Assembly (NCBI GenBank): GCA_020746835.1
Contig: JAGPNK010000012.1
Span: forward strand, 1,364,001-1,428,000
Direction of reading: 5' to 3'
Source of the DNA: Stachybotrys elegans
Lineage: Eukaryota; Ascomycota; Sordariomycetes; Hypocreales; Stachybotryaceae
Length of the DNA: 64,000 bases
The translations under genes were made by a program, and so were the position numbers. The notes beneath the pieces were generated by a model. It saw only the letters and a list, made by a program, of their open reading frames with translations, was not told the DNA's origin and did no database searches. This document shows, one piece after another, positions 43,729 to 54,881 of the stretch. Positions within the stretch are counted from its first letter, which is position 1. The number at the start of each line of letters is the position of its first letter.

Positions 43729-46702
43729 ATGGTGGTATTGGACGGCCATGAATATCTTAGTGAAGAGGAAAAGAGGTTGAAGGAGGATCGCGATCGAACC
43801 AAGGATTGGAGGAGATGGGGCCCTTACGTGGCCGAGAGACAATGGGCTACAGGCAGGCTTTTAGGGAAACCATTCCAACTGTGGAAAAAGTCACTAACAC
43901 AAGCGACAGCCCGGGAAGACTACTCGTATGTCTCTTATGGGCGCGAATCTGCTATTAGAAGTCAAAGTACTGACCCATGATAAGCGTTGATGGCAAGCCT
44001 TGGACTTGTAGGTAATCCGTTTTTGTTCCTCGATGAGAGCTGACCTAGGCTCAGATTTCAGCCATGATCATGCTCGCAAGCGAGCCTATCGATGGGGAAA
44101 AGACGACATTGCTGGAGTTTGCGATTCACACGGGCTGCTCAACATTGCTTTCAGCATCTGGAACGGCAAGGAGTTAATCACCCTTGCATCATCACCACAA
44201 TCTTGGGCTCTGACCAATAACAGTGATATACTCAAGGAATGGCTGTTCGGAGTATCAAACGATGAGGGGAACCATGGCGAGTCAATAAAGGAAGCTCATT
44301 TTCATCTGGACAATGTTCCCACTGTCCGTTTATCACATCTCCCCCCTCTAACGCAATGTTCTCATATTTCATAGCATTCGTATATGAAATACCTCTACAA
44401 ATACCCGCAGGCAGAGTTCCCGTACCAGAAGCCCCTTGAACAGAGTCGTCTGCCAAAGGAAGAACGTGAGTACTCCCTCTCCGATACTGGTATTTTCGAA
44501 GACGGTGCGTACTGGGACATCTTTATCGAGTTTGCAAAAGGCGATGACCCAGAGGAACTTCATTTCCGTGTCTGCGCCTGGAACCGAGGCAGTGAGCCTG
44601 CACCGCTTCATGTCATTCCTCAAGCATGGTTCCGCAATACTTGGGCCTGGAGAGAAGAGATCTTCGCCTCGGATGAAATGCCGTATCTCAAGATGATGGG
44701 TAAGAATACTGTACATGTTCATCACCACTCAATTGGCCAACGTTACTTGGAGTTTTCTCCATCTCCCGGCGTCGGGAGTAGCGGAGGTGATGTGCTCCCC
44801 AAATGTTATTTACCGAGAACGAGACCAACTTGGAGGCCCTCGGATCTGGCACTAACAAAAGACCGTATGTGAAGGATGCCTTCCACAGACGCATCGTCAA
44901 CAAGCGTGTCGAGTCGGTCAACCCGCAGCAGGAAGGGACAAAATTTGCTGCTTGGTATGTTTTTGATGAAGGTGGGGGTGTGCCTCCAGGGGAATGCGCT
45001 GTTGTTCGTTTCAAATTGTTACGCGAGCGTCAAGGTTACTTGGATGAAGAAGCGTTTGACGACATGATGGATGTGAGGAAGGACGAAGCTGATGAGTTCT
45101 ATTACCGCCTCAGCCCACTACATATAGCGGATGATCTACGCAACATCCAGCGCCAAGCATTTGCAGCCCTCCTCTGGTGCAAGCAATACTCCCATTTCAA
45201 TTGGGAGACATGGGTGAAAGGAGATCCAATATCGCCAGGCTTCTTTCGGGAAAATATCCGCAATAAGCAAGGCAAGCAGATTCACTTGGACCACGTCTTG
45301 TCAGTGAGAGACTCTTGGGAGTATCCGTTCACAACACCTTGGGACTCGGCGTTTGGCTGCGTGGTCATGGCAATGGTTGATCCAGAGTTTGCCAAGCACC
45401 AGCTCGATCTCTTAACAAAGGAAAACTACATGCAGCCGAGCGGGCAGATTCCAAGCAACGATTGTGACTTTGATCAAGTTGAACCTCCCGTGCACGCATG
45501 GGCTGCGTTCAGGGTCTTCAAGATAGAACGGAAGCTGTATGGCCGGCAGGATCTGGACTTTCTTGAAAGCGTGTCCCAGAAGCTACTTCTAAACTTCACT
45601 TGGTGGGTAAACAGGAAGGATACCGAAGGGAAGAATATTTTTGAAGGCGGGTTTCTCGGGCTGGATAACATCAGCCCATTCGATCGATCAGCTCCTTTAC
45701 CTACCGGTGGAACAGCCGTTCTAGAGCAAGCAGACAGCACGGCATGGATGGCCTTCTACTGCCTGACGATGCTGAACATCGCTTTGGAACTCGCCAAGTA
45801 CCGTCGAATCTATGAGCGACTTGCAGCCAAATTCTTCGAGCACTTCATACTCATCAGTGACGCCATGGGGAATCTACGGAACACTGAGGATGGCTTCTAC
45901 TATGATGCAGTCTCTTGGGGGGGGGGGCGCAGGAACCGCCAACTGCGTGTCAGATCGCTCGTTGGTCTCATCCCCCTCTTCGCTACATTAACCGTGGAAC
46001 CAGAGATACATGAAAAGTTTCCTTGGTTTAAGGACAGGTTGAACTGGTTTATTGAGAACCGTGGAGATCTCGCTGAGCGAAATATCGTGAGCATCGGGAC
46101 ACGTGGGAAAGGCGACAGACTCCTGTGCGCCTTAGCTAGCAAGGACCGGCTGGAGCAGATTCTGAAGAGACTGTTGGACGAGGATGAGTTCTTCTCGGAC
46201 TATGGTGTGCGGTCGCTTTCAAACTATCACAAGGACAGCCCCTATTGCGTGGTATCTAATGGGAGGCAGTTTGAAGTTGGTTACCAACCAGGAGAGTCCG
46301 AAGGCAATACCAACTGGCGAGGCCCTATCTGGATGACGGTTAATTTTCTTCTCATCGAGTCTCTGCAGCGCTTTTACCTCTTATACAGTGAGAGCTTCAA
46401 GGTGGAATGTCCGACGGGGTCAGGAGACTTCATGAACCCTGGTCATGTCGCGGAAGAGCTGCAACATCGACTGAAGCATCTATTCGGAAGGACAGACGAT
46501 GGTAGATGCGTCATCAATGCCGGCAACAGCATGATGGATTTTGACCAACACTAGAGAGACTATATATCTTTTCATGAATTTTCGACGGCAATACGGGTCG
46601 CGGCTAGGGAGCCAGTCATCACTGCGGGTCATCTAGTCTCATCGCCAGAATGATCCATGATGCGGGGTCAGTTGTGCCTCTCCTTGATCTCAAGGTGACG
46701 TG
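43729..46702 (+). pseudogene. GH63-like glycosidase, frameshifted and 3'-decayed
   Basis: Exons 43729-43852, 43910-43925, 43985-44007, 44055-44172, 44224-44323, then 44375 on. Motifs of the GH63/MGH1-like glucosidases are seen in order: WGPYVAERQWAT, FSHDHARKRAYRWG, GNHGESIKEAHFHLDN, KYLYKYPQAEFPY, LFTENETN, then the (alpha/alpha)6 catalytic barrel with SWEYPFTTPWDSAF, PSGQIPSNDCDF and NTNWRGPIWM. The frame changes near 44797-44803 (VLPK / MLFTENE) with no possible intron. At 46552-46554 a TAG replaces the Trp expected before RDYISFHEF; then a one-base slip and a second TAG within the DGNTGRG-x-GASH motif follow, ending at about 46702. The first intron appears to be GC-AG (acag-gcaggc). An 11-G run lies at 45917-45927. 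Recently lost function is likely. Confidence 0.75.
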
Positions 46703-46722
46703 ATTAACTCGAGGATAACAGA

Positions 46723-47760
46723 ATGAAATGCCGGCTACCTCAAATTCCTCGCTCAGTGAGCATCGCCGCTGCGCACTATTTCGATGAGATCTTCTCAAGA
46801 CACGTTGGATGCCATCCACGCTCATCCGTACGAAGTATTGGGTACCACATGCTCAACAACGAAGCGGGAGACGGAGCTAAAGAAGCAGATGACGTGGAAA
46901 AGGCCGATTTTGACGCTCATGTAGCCAAATATGTTTCCGAGCAGCTTGAGAGAGTAAAGATCGTGGTCGAGACTTGAGTTCGAGCCGGGCACGAGGCACG
47001 CCATTATTTCCCATGTCTGGGAGGATGGATACGGCAACCCAGACGAGAATAAAATACACAAATGTGTACTTGAATTCTTCAACCAGATATTTCTAGACGC
47101 ACAGAGCCTACTCGGTCGAAAGAATCCGGATTCAGAGCCTCCCTTCTGGGTCGACACCTTAACGATTCCTGTCAACAGCCCCGTTCAACGACAGCTGGCA
47201 ATCAGGACAATGCACCACGCGTACACGAATGCGGACTTTAGGGTAATTCCCGACTTGGGTGTTGGCAGGGTAGATGTTGGCAAGTCATACGCAGAAACCG
47301 CCATGAAGATCTTTACAAGCCGCTGGATAGGCAGGTTGTGGACTGCAGGAGGCATACTTGAGTAAGAAGCTGGTATTCCGCTTCAACAATGAACTCGTGG
47401 ACATGAACCAGCTAGAGGGGGTTTCTCACCAGCCGCACTCTTGCCGGATCAATGGTGGCCGGGAAAGCTCGCAAGTACTTTGTCCGTTTGCTAGGCTGGT
47501 ATAGGCAGAAGAGGATCTACGGCATTCCCCTATATGATAGCGTACTGCTTGCTTCTGTCTGGGAGGCTGTACAATGGCGCACAACGAATGTAGGACACGA
47601 GACGCAAGCTTTGGCTACTCTCTTCGAGATTGAAGTTGACTTCCCTAATGATTTTGACCATGGCTCTTGTGGTCCGCAGTGTGGGGAGGCGACTCATGGG
47701 CCATGTCGGGATACCCTCGATAGAAGAATGAGTAAGTTCCTGGGCGCGCAGCGGTCTTAG
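46723..47760 (+). pseudogene. HET domain protein relic
   Basis: ATG 46723 opens a frame to VKIVVET-stop (46977). One base out of frame the sequence continues FEPGTRHAIISHVWEDGYGN, PPFWVDTLTIPV, MHHAYTNADF and SRWIGRLWT, the core of a HET domain of the SHVW / WxDTLxxP type. A second frame change at about 47340 then gives QEAYLSKKLVFRFNN and a C-terminal part (VWEAVQWRTTNVGHETQALATL) ending 47760. At least two indels break it. Distinct from the HET protein at 28.3 kb, which is of the SHCWG / WIDSLCI type. Confidence 0.65.
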
Positions 47761-48269
47761 CACGCAAGAGAGGTGTGCAGCTGCTAAGCGTGGCTTCTTG
47801 TCAAGTTTCTCTTTTACCGTACCTTCAACTCTCGGCAGCGGTAGTAGGCACTATCAACCTTTCGCACAGGAGAAGGCGATCTCTAATTGCACATAAGTGC
47901 ACTTCAGCACCCATTTCCAGTCTTACGTCTTGCGCGTCAGTCAGTCTCGCACGCCATGTTGTTGGTTTCAGCACTGCGTACTGTCACCATGCAATAATAC
48001 CAGAGACAGCTCTTAAGCACATATAGTAAATGTCAATCCATCTGAAAAGGGCGGTTACCTGTCAGATCCAAGACTACTGGTGTATAAGGTAGCCGACTGA
48101 CCTAGCCACAGGACAAGGACCAGAGACCAGGCGTCGCAACCCATTCGCAACCCTCACCCTTTGTAGGCATTTATTGCGTTGGGAAATACAGTTGGATTTA
48201 TGGACGGCTGGGGGAGTGACGCCTAAGTAGAAAGCTTCGTGACGCTGTGAATGATTCCAGTGCTTAGGC
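47761..48269. other. Intergenic
   Basis: No gene or repeat recognised. Confidence 0.4.
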
Positions 48270-49100
48270 TTACGATAGAGCTACCGAATAGCTCACCCTG
48301 ACTCCCATGGTTAACAGCCCTTGGCCCTTCAGTTCCAGAGAAGAATGCATCATCGAACTCCCTACACCAGACGAACATAGAAATATTGGATGACTATTCT
48401 GAATCCGTAGAATCCAAATCAAGGGAGTAGAATAGCGGTAGTGAGTCTTGTTATCCCAGCTGCAATTTCTGTCGAGAAGGAACAGCAGCCGGTTTTGTTG
48501 AATCAGGGACGTAGTTTTGCTCGAGGTCCAGGATGAACGCAATGGAGAAAGACCGTTTTGGTCTACAGCATTCAAAGGGGCACCGTGGTCCAACAGCACT
48601 GCAGCAACATTCGACGCCATACCTCAATCGAAGCAAGTAATATATCGGGTACCGTGAAGACTGATCCGCACCCTTTGAAGAAGATGGAGCGCCATAAACG
48701 CGTGTAAATCGGCACGCGCGCATGACGGGTGTCTGTTTGCGTGGCTTGGTACTTTCCGGGAGTATAGCATTTATCGACATTCCCCTGTTCAACCAGATAC
48801 TCTGCTGCATCAAGCACACCGGTCTCGTCGAACCAATAGATACCAAGGCAAGAGCAAAGGCTCCAAGGGTTGTATAATGATCTTGGCAAACAATAAGCCG
48901 CCCGCTGGCACATTGGCGTCCGTCCTAGCTCCTATGAACTGCTGGTACACATTTGTATCGGTTGGAAGATAGCTCGCTAGTGATACGTCTCTGTGCCGAC
49001 GTATCGCGTCTAGGGTGTTATTCTGCATCTGCAGGAGCCAACTTGATTTGCGACTGAAGATTTTAATATTGGCTCCCATCGCCACAAGACCGGCAAGATC
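48270..49100 (-). pseudogene. Ankyrin-repeat protein relic
   Basis: Overlapping frames carry ankyrin-like pieces: AVLLDHGAPLNAVDQNGLSPL at about 48540-48610 is a clear repeat (hydrophobic helix, G-A, D-x-x-G-x-x-P-L), with VLDAAEYLVEQGNVD near 48780 and GANIKIF near 49060 as weaker units. The frame changes between them. Too broken for a working protein; the N-terminal module, if any, is not visible. Confidence 0.45.
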
Positions 49101-50015
49101 TAGAGTTTACCGGCAAACTAAGTTCGCAGATGTTTCAACATAATTGGTAAATATATCAGCGTCTCTCCCGACCCTCTAACCATGGATATTGAGCGAAACC
49201 TAGTCTTAGACCTTTTCAGTTGGTCAGCTGGGGCCTGATCGCCTGCCACAGCCAGTCTTGGAATGTTTCCCAAAAAAGAGGCGGTGTTGCTGGAAAATCA
49301 CATTTGGAATTCCCTGCGCGTTAGGAAACCTGATATACTCAGCATCCTAGAAGTCTCAATGCTACATTTTGACGGATGGGAATCATCTTGAAAGGTACTT
49401 CTAATAGCTGGGAGAACGTAGTGTCCACCAGAACCAATGAGTTTATGGGTTCCCTCAACAATGTCGGAGATTATAAGTTCTGTACACCGTCGGCACATGT
49501 CTCGATCATCTCTTGAATCTCCACCGGTTCAACAACATGTTGCGTCGAACATCTTTCCAAGTTGGTGGGTGGCTTTTGTTAATAGTCAGGGGACTGCCAT
49601 GGCCCCGTTCGTAACCCTAAGCAGAAGGCATATCAACAGGGTAGTGGTGGAAAAAGACAGACATCACGCAAGGCGCCAAGCTTAAATACAAATGCATTAA
49701 GGTGCCTAGGGTCAGGATATGCCAACCCGCTGACGAGGGAGGCCCCGACAGGATGCCAACAGCACTGCATGGAATCTACCTAGTAGTGATAGCCTTAGCT
49801 CTTGTCCCTTCCCTCCAGGGCCCTTGTATCCGAAAAATGGATATATGATGCTCTTATGAGCTGCCCGACCAAAGTTCCTTCGCATCAACCACGCACCCTT
49901 AACGCAGTATGTCAGCCAGAAGTCGGCAAATCCTAGACCGAAAGCCTGTTACTAGTTGTGTCGGGCCCAGACAAGAAAACCAATTTGTTTATCCCCTAGC
50001 TTTACAATAAACTCC
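49101..50015. other. No clear gene
   Basis: Minus-strand ORF 49298-49498 and plus-strand ORF 49437-49685 lack any recognisable pattern. No repeats seen. Confidence 0.4.
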
Positions 50016-50300
50016 ATGAAGGCCATTGTCATTGCCAGCCTTCTGACTATTCCAGTCATTTGCCTTCGAGGCGCTAAACCGATTCTGCATCTGTCTCACT
50101 CTACATGTCTCAGTCTACATGATGTTATTGGTAAATGATCCACCTACTTATATATATTGATGCTGACGCTGGTGCATTTTTCTCTTTCACTCGTAGAGGA
50201 ATTCATTCCAAAACAAACTAGCTATATCTTCCTATGTCTTAGTTCTAAGATCCTCATGCCTTCCCCTCTTATAGTTGATCTACATCACACTCTCTTTTAG
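50016..50300 (+). CDS. Possible small secreted protein (weak)
   Basis: ATG 50016 gives MKAIVIASLLTIPVICLRGA, a plausible signal peptide, then a gtaaat...ctcgtag intron from about 50135 to 50199, and a second exon to TAG near 50300; roughly 70 residues with few Cys. Splice phase fits. There is no homologue in memory and no other support, so it may be chance. Confidence 0.22.
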
Positions 50301-50650
50301 CATCCATTGAACCTCTATAACCCCACGCCTCGACGTGTTTCTGGTAGAGACTTTTTACTGCGAAAGAGGGTGACCTAGCGGGAATAGTTCCAATTATCTC
50401 ACGGCTATTCAAGGATACACAGAGTTCATGCGTTTGATGGCTCGCCATGAAATTAGGAGACGTGGAACTTCTTTGTCTAACCAGCCTGCAAGATACGGAC
50501 AGTGTGGCAATGAATAGGCCAGACAAATCAGTTGATTAAGACGGTAGATTGAGGGCGCGGGACAGGATTCAATGACCTTTCTTTTCCTTCTTCATATCGT
50601 TCATCCGACACTAAGGCATTACTTGGCTCTAACTGAGGCCAGTAGACAAG

Positions 50651-52684
50651 CTATCTATAAAACCTTTCCCTATGTAAAGCCCCTTGCTTCTGCTTGTCAT
50701 ATAAACCAATTGCTAGTCGACCTATATCCTTGTGTTCCTCGACGTCCTTTACCTGGATCCATGTCTTGCTCAGCAACCTTGTTCGCTCGGCACCGCTTAG
50801 TGTGTTTCCTGCCGTAGGGACACAGTCCATGTATGGACTATCCCTGGTGAGAGCCGATACGCTGCCCATGATGACAGGGATGTCTAGGTGATACTTGATC
50901 CATGCTCCATAGAGGGAACAGAGAAACAGCACGAGTGTACTGACCATGTATATAGTAATCCAGACGGTATCGACCTGGTAAATATTGCCTGTAGAAAGCG
51001 TGCATGAAGCAGAGGACCCGTTGGATAACAAGGCGACACTTTCGACGGGTGCACCAAATGTCCAGTGCTCAGAAAAGACCAGTCCAGATCCTGAAATGAG
51101 ACCGTTGTCTTTCGTTGCCATAGACCAGGTATTCCAAAGCAAGGTGAGACGGTTGGCAAACACCATCGGGCTTAGCCATGTCAATGGGTACATTTCCGGG
51201 TTGACGTTCATTGACAAGAGAGTTGCGTTTTTGAATACAGCACTTGGGTTGTACAGAAACTGTTCGGCAGCAGAGGGAGGAAACCCGTCCTGCCCACCGC
51301 GGAAGAGGTTCATCATATAGTTAATGGGGTCGTAGTCGCGACGAAAGTCCAGTTCTGAGATGCCCGGGCATAGGTGTGTTTGGTCCTGAGACTGACGCAC
51401 TCGGAGCGCAGCACATTCCACTTGCCCGTTGCCTGACGCGCGCGAGCAGCGCATATCGGCCTCCACATAGACAACTCTGGGATAACAGTGGGCTCCATAC
51501 CGAGTTGGGAAGATGCCGTTGTTGTGGTTGTGGAAGAGCAGTGGCCGCTCGGGAATGTCGTACGGCATGGTTGTCGCAAATTGATGAGCCGCGCTAGAAC
51601 CACTAGAGTCAAAGGACAGAGGGGGTTCGGACCCGACAAATAGGCTGCGTAGAGAATCCTCGGTACGGTTCCAGTAACGTTCGAATTCGTCGCCTGTCAT
51701 CCAGTCTTCACACTACAAGCATGTTAAACAAAGCCACATAGATAGATAGAAGCGCTTACCCTGAAGCGAGTGTAGGAAGTTTGTATGGAAAAGCTCATGT
51801 TGCCCTCCCGTTGGATAGGTAGGTTGAAGACGGGAACCCCAAAGGAAGAACTGTATGATACCACACGATCGTTGGGGACCTCTAACCACTGGCCGTCGTT
51901 GAATCTTTGTTGGTCGAAGCCCGGTAGCAGATCCACGATGGGGATTCGAGCATGATTCCACACGTCCCTTCGAGAAGCCTGAATGGCAGCGTCCACGCCC
52001 CCCAAGGATGAGATGATTCTTTCAAAGTCAGACGCCTGCCGAGTATTGTTGAGTTCGTGCAATGACGCTGCAGTGCTCAAGATTGCGGTGCCAAAAAGTG
52101 CCTCTGGGGCATTGGCGGAGTTAGTGCTTGAAGATCTACCCGGTCTGACGTCAAAACTATCAGATGCACGAGGGTCGAGTGCCATGTAAGAGAGTGGAAC
52201 GAGAGTAGTTTCGGTTACCATCACTCGCTCGATGGACCGGAGAATGGCTTGGCCACCAAGTGGGCTCAGTCCCCAGACAATGAGCAGCGGGACTGTGACC
52301 AAGCTCGCCAGACGCAGCTCGATGCCTTTAAACAAAGTCCCAAGGACCGTCTGGCTTCCCATGAGCTGTTCAATCAACTATATGACGTTAGCAGGCTGGC
52401 AACATGAAAGACGACATGTACTTACTCCCACAGTGGCTCCTCGTCGGATCCTGCGATGAGCCAGTGTCCTGATCATACTCCCAACAATCTGGGAGAAGAT
52501 CAAGGGCCAGATTGTTGGTGCGATCTGCGTCGCTTCTAAGACGACGTCTCCTGGCCATGACTGGGTTCTATCCCTCAACCAGAAGACCAAGGTACCAAGA
52601 ACTGCAGTCTCATGTTAGTTTTCTCAGTTTCGAAAGACTGCGCCCAAAACACATACTGATAAAGGCTATTGGAAACACAATCAT
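50651..52684 (-). CDS. Large fungal multi-domain membrane protein (uncharacterised)
   Basis: Exons 52657-52684, 52426-52601, 51760-52377, 50651-51712 give about 627 residues in phase. Motifs MIVFPIAFIILGTLVFWLRD, a helix then GSMIRTLAHRRIRRG, LIEQLMGSQTVLGTLF, TVPLLIVWGLSPLGGQAILR, a long glycosylatable extracellular part (many N-x-S/T), a final helix (TIYMVSTLVLFLCSLYGAWI) and a short cytoplasmic tail match a widespread uncharacterised Pezizomycotina family. The N-terminus is unsure: homologues have more sequence, and WESYLDPNGR lies upstream but one base out of frame with FLDVVMIVFP, so the start at 52684 may reflect a frameshifted 5' end. Function not known. Confidence 0.65.
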
Positions 52685-54224
52685 CACCACGTCCAGAAAC
52701 GCCCGTTAGGGTCGAGGTAAGACTCCCAATTCGAGCTGGCGGGGTTGTGTTGGCCATCCTGGCACTTGACTGGAAAACTGCCGTGTGTGGGGGTCGGGTG
52801 ATTCCCGATGGCTGTGGATGAAGGTTTTGCTCGTGTCCATTGTTGCAAAGGCAAACACGGCTGCCCTTTTCCTATCTTCTTGGAGGGAGAGACGTACTGT
52901 TTATGTGTTCCCCGTTCGTGTGTCCATGCAGACCAGCGGACGTTCTGTTATTGGCCCTCTCATTTGCCAAGATGTCGGTAACGATACAAGGCTGAGACAA
53001 GGAGTGGAAACCCTGCAAATACAAGGGACCTCCTGGCACAGCCACAACTGGGACAGGCTCGTTCAACTAGCTTCGATTTATTTTTGGCCTATTACAGTTA
53101 ATCGTGCGGCTCGTGTCATTGTCAGCCAATAATCTCAAGATGAACCACGGTATAATCAAACACATCGCCTCGGTGCGTGCCCTTTCATCTCCAGTATGAG
53201 ATGCCAAGGACCCATTCCCGATCCGTACACTCACTGACGAAGGCCTGTGCTTTTGGCTCGACCCCAGCATTTCTCGCTTCAAAAGTTACTTTTTCAACAT
53301 CATTTCTCGGCGCAACCTGCTAAGATGACCTGGTTCTCGCAAGGCAAGTTTCTGGAAGCGGTTGGTTCCGTCCTACGAGCATCCTTGGTTGCTACTGCCT
53401 TGTGGTCTGCCACGGCTTTATGGACGGGGTCGACCTAGGTGCATTAGTCCACGGGTGAGTGCGCAAGTTCGCCGCGTTGTCCCGAGTCGCAACCCACCTT
53501 TACAAGACGTGGTAAGGGCTCAGTAACCCAGTGAATCAGTAATCAAGATCCTCTGCCATGCTATGTGGGATTTCCCGTTCGTGTGCCCCAATGGAATACA
53601 GACCAGTGACTTCAAGGAGGCCCCCTCTGACGATAATACATCAATGGATGATAATTGGTAGAAAGCTTTTGGCTGCAGCTGATGCCAAGGTTTTCCCAGC
53701 AACACGCCACAATTGGTCAGAAGCTTCCTTGGCTCCCTGGAACATATGAGAAAGCCTCCGGTGCGAGTTAGGGGATGGGATATGCCGAGACTGAACTAAG
53801 GAGTTTTCGTGCCACTTATTTTACAGAACTATATGTGTGTAGTACTAGGGGTAATGCTAGTCGACGTTTTCGATATCACTTCCCAAGGGAGGGGGTTGCA
53901 ATGAAAAGGCTCCTATACTGGGCAGGGTAAATTGGCCAAGCCCATCAAACCTGAATTAACTCCTAATAGGAAGTTTATTTACAGTACTACAATGGATGAT
54001 ATACAAATTGTAGCTATGTTGCCCCCAATGACTCTCCGATGCCCTGTCTCCTTATCGTACGAAAGGGGAAGCAGATACTCACTCAACCTTTGGCCAAGTG
54101 ATCTACAAATAACCACCTCAGGCACTTATTCAACCTATCACATTTTTCATTCTGATTTTAAACCAATGAGGTCTGACATTCTCGACCATAGGCAGTGCCA
54201 GGGAGCACGCGGTAAGTCCCTGTG
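52685..54224. other. Mostly non-coding, with a dispersed repeat copy
   Basis: 52685-52760 may hold the original N-terminal codons of the membrane protein gene. About 53563-53710 is dispersed repeat copy 3. Open frames at 53247-53438 and 53932-54225 lack recognisable features. Confidence 0.45.
53563..53710 (+). repeat. Dispersed repeat, copy 3
   Basis: Starts atgtgggatttcccgttcgt and continues caatggaatacagaccagtg, acttcaaggaggccccctct, ggctgcagctgatgccaagg. It lacks an inner segment present in copies 1 and 2. The frame MWDFPFVCPNGIQTSDF is open here as in copy 2. Confidence 0.7.
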
Positions 54225-54787
54225 ATCGGCGCTGCGGTCTTAGGAAATCGAGGAAGCTGTTTGCTGCCGCATAGTTGGCCTGACCTTGATTACCAAGAAC
54301 AGCTGAGATACTACATGACGAAGAAGTCGAGTGGTGTGTCGTCTAGCACTTTATCGAAAACCAAGGCAGCTTGAACTTTGGGTCGCATGGCAGTCTGGTA
54401 GACCTCATAGGTCATGGTCTGGTATAAACCATTGTGCTTCTTGTTAGCTGTTTCTCATGATACATGGGATAAAGTACCATGAGGACTATGGCAGCGTGCA
54501 CGATACCCTTGATGCTGGGTTGGACAGACACAGGAGACAACATCCGAACAGCCGCTTCATCGCTTGTGTCGACGCAGAATACATCAACGTTGGCTCCAGA
54601 TTCTTGGAGGTGCTGAACAACATGAGTAGCCTCTAGCTTGGCGGTCCCGGACTTGGATAGGAAAACAAAATTCTTGCATCTCCTTTCCAGCATCCATGTG
54701 CTCAAGCTGCGACTGAGGCCACCGAGACAACCAATGAGCATATAACCGCTGTCTTCGGTGAATTGAATAGCCTGATGCAGCATGCAA
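54225..54787 (-). pseudogene. Highly reducing polyketide synthase KR-domain relic
   Basis: The frame from 54783 reads AIQFTEDSGYMLIGCLGGLSRS, WMLERRCKNFVFLSKSG and SIKGIVHAAIVL, the Rossmann core of a ketoreductase domain (normally YLLVGGLGGLGRS...FLSRSG). After the frame ends at 54412 the rest appears in other frames ([16 protein letters not shown], then [20 protein letters not shown]), containing the catalytic Tyr/Asn neighbourhood. No other PKS domain is present. A scrap resembling an LTR end lies just upstream at 54794-54820, suggesting truncation by a transposon. Confidence 0.7.
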
Positions 54788-54793
54788 ACACGT

Positions 54794-54820
54794 AATTATA
54801 GTTAGGAACTAACAGTTATA
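54794..54820 (+). repeat. LTR-end-like scrap
   Basis: aattatagttaggaactaac(a)gttata closely matches the last bases of the 3' LTR (ttatagttaggaacctaactattata, about 15667-15692). Short, so possibly chance. It is followed by about 60 AT-rich bases. Confidence 0.35.
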
Positions 54821-54881
54821 TACTCCATCGTAGATTGGGCCATATTATTATATAAAACTTAAAAGTAAAAATAAAGTTAAA

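Noticed and set aside
53247..53438. 63-codon ORF with hydrophobic C-terminus
   Set aside because: Could be a small membrane protein, but no homologue, exon partner or expression clue is visible.
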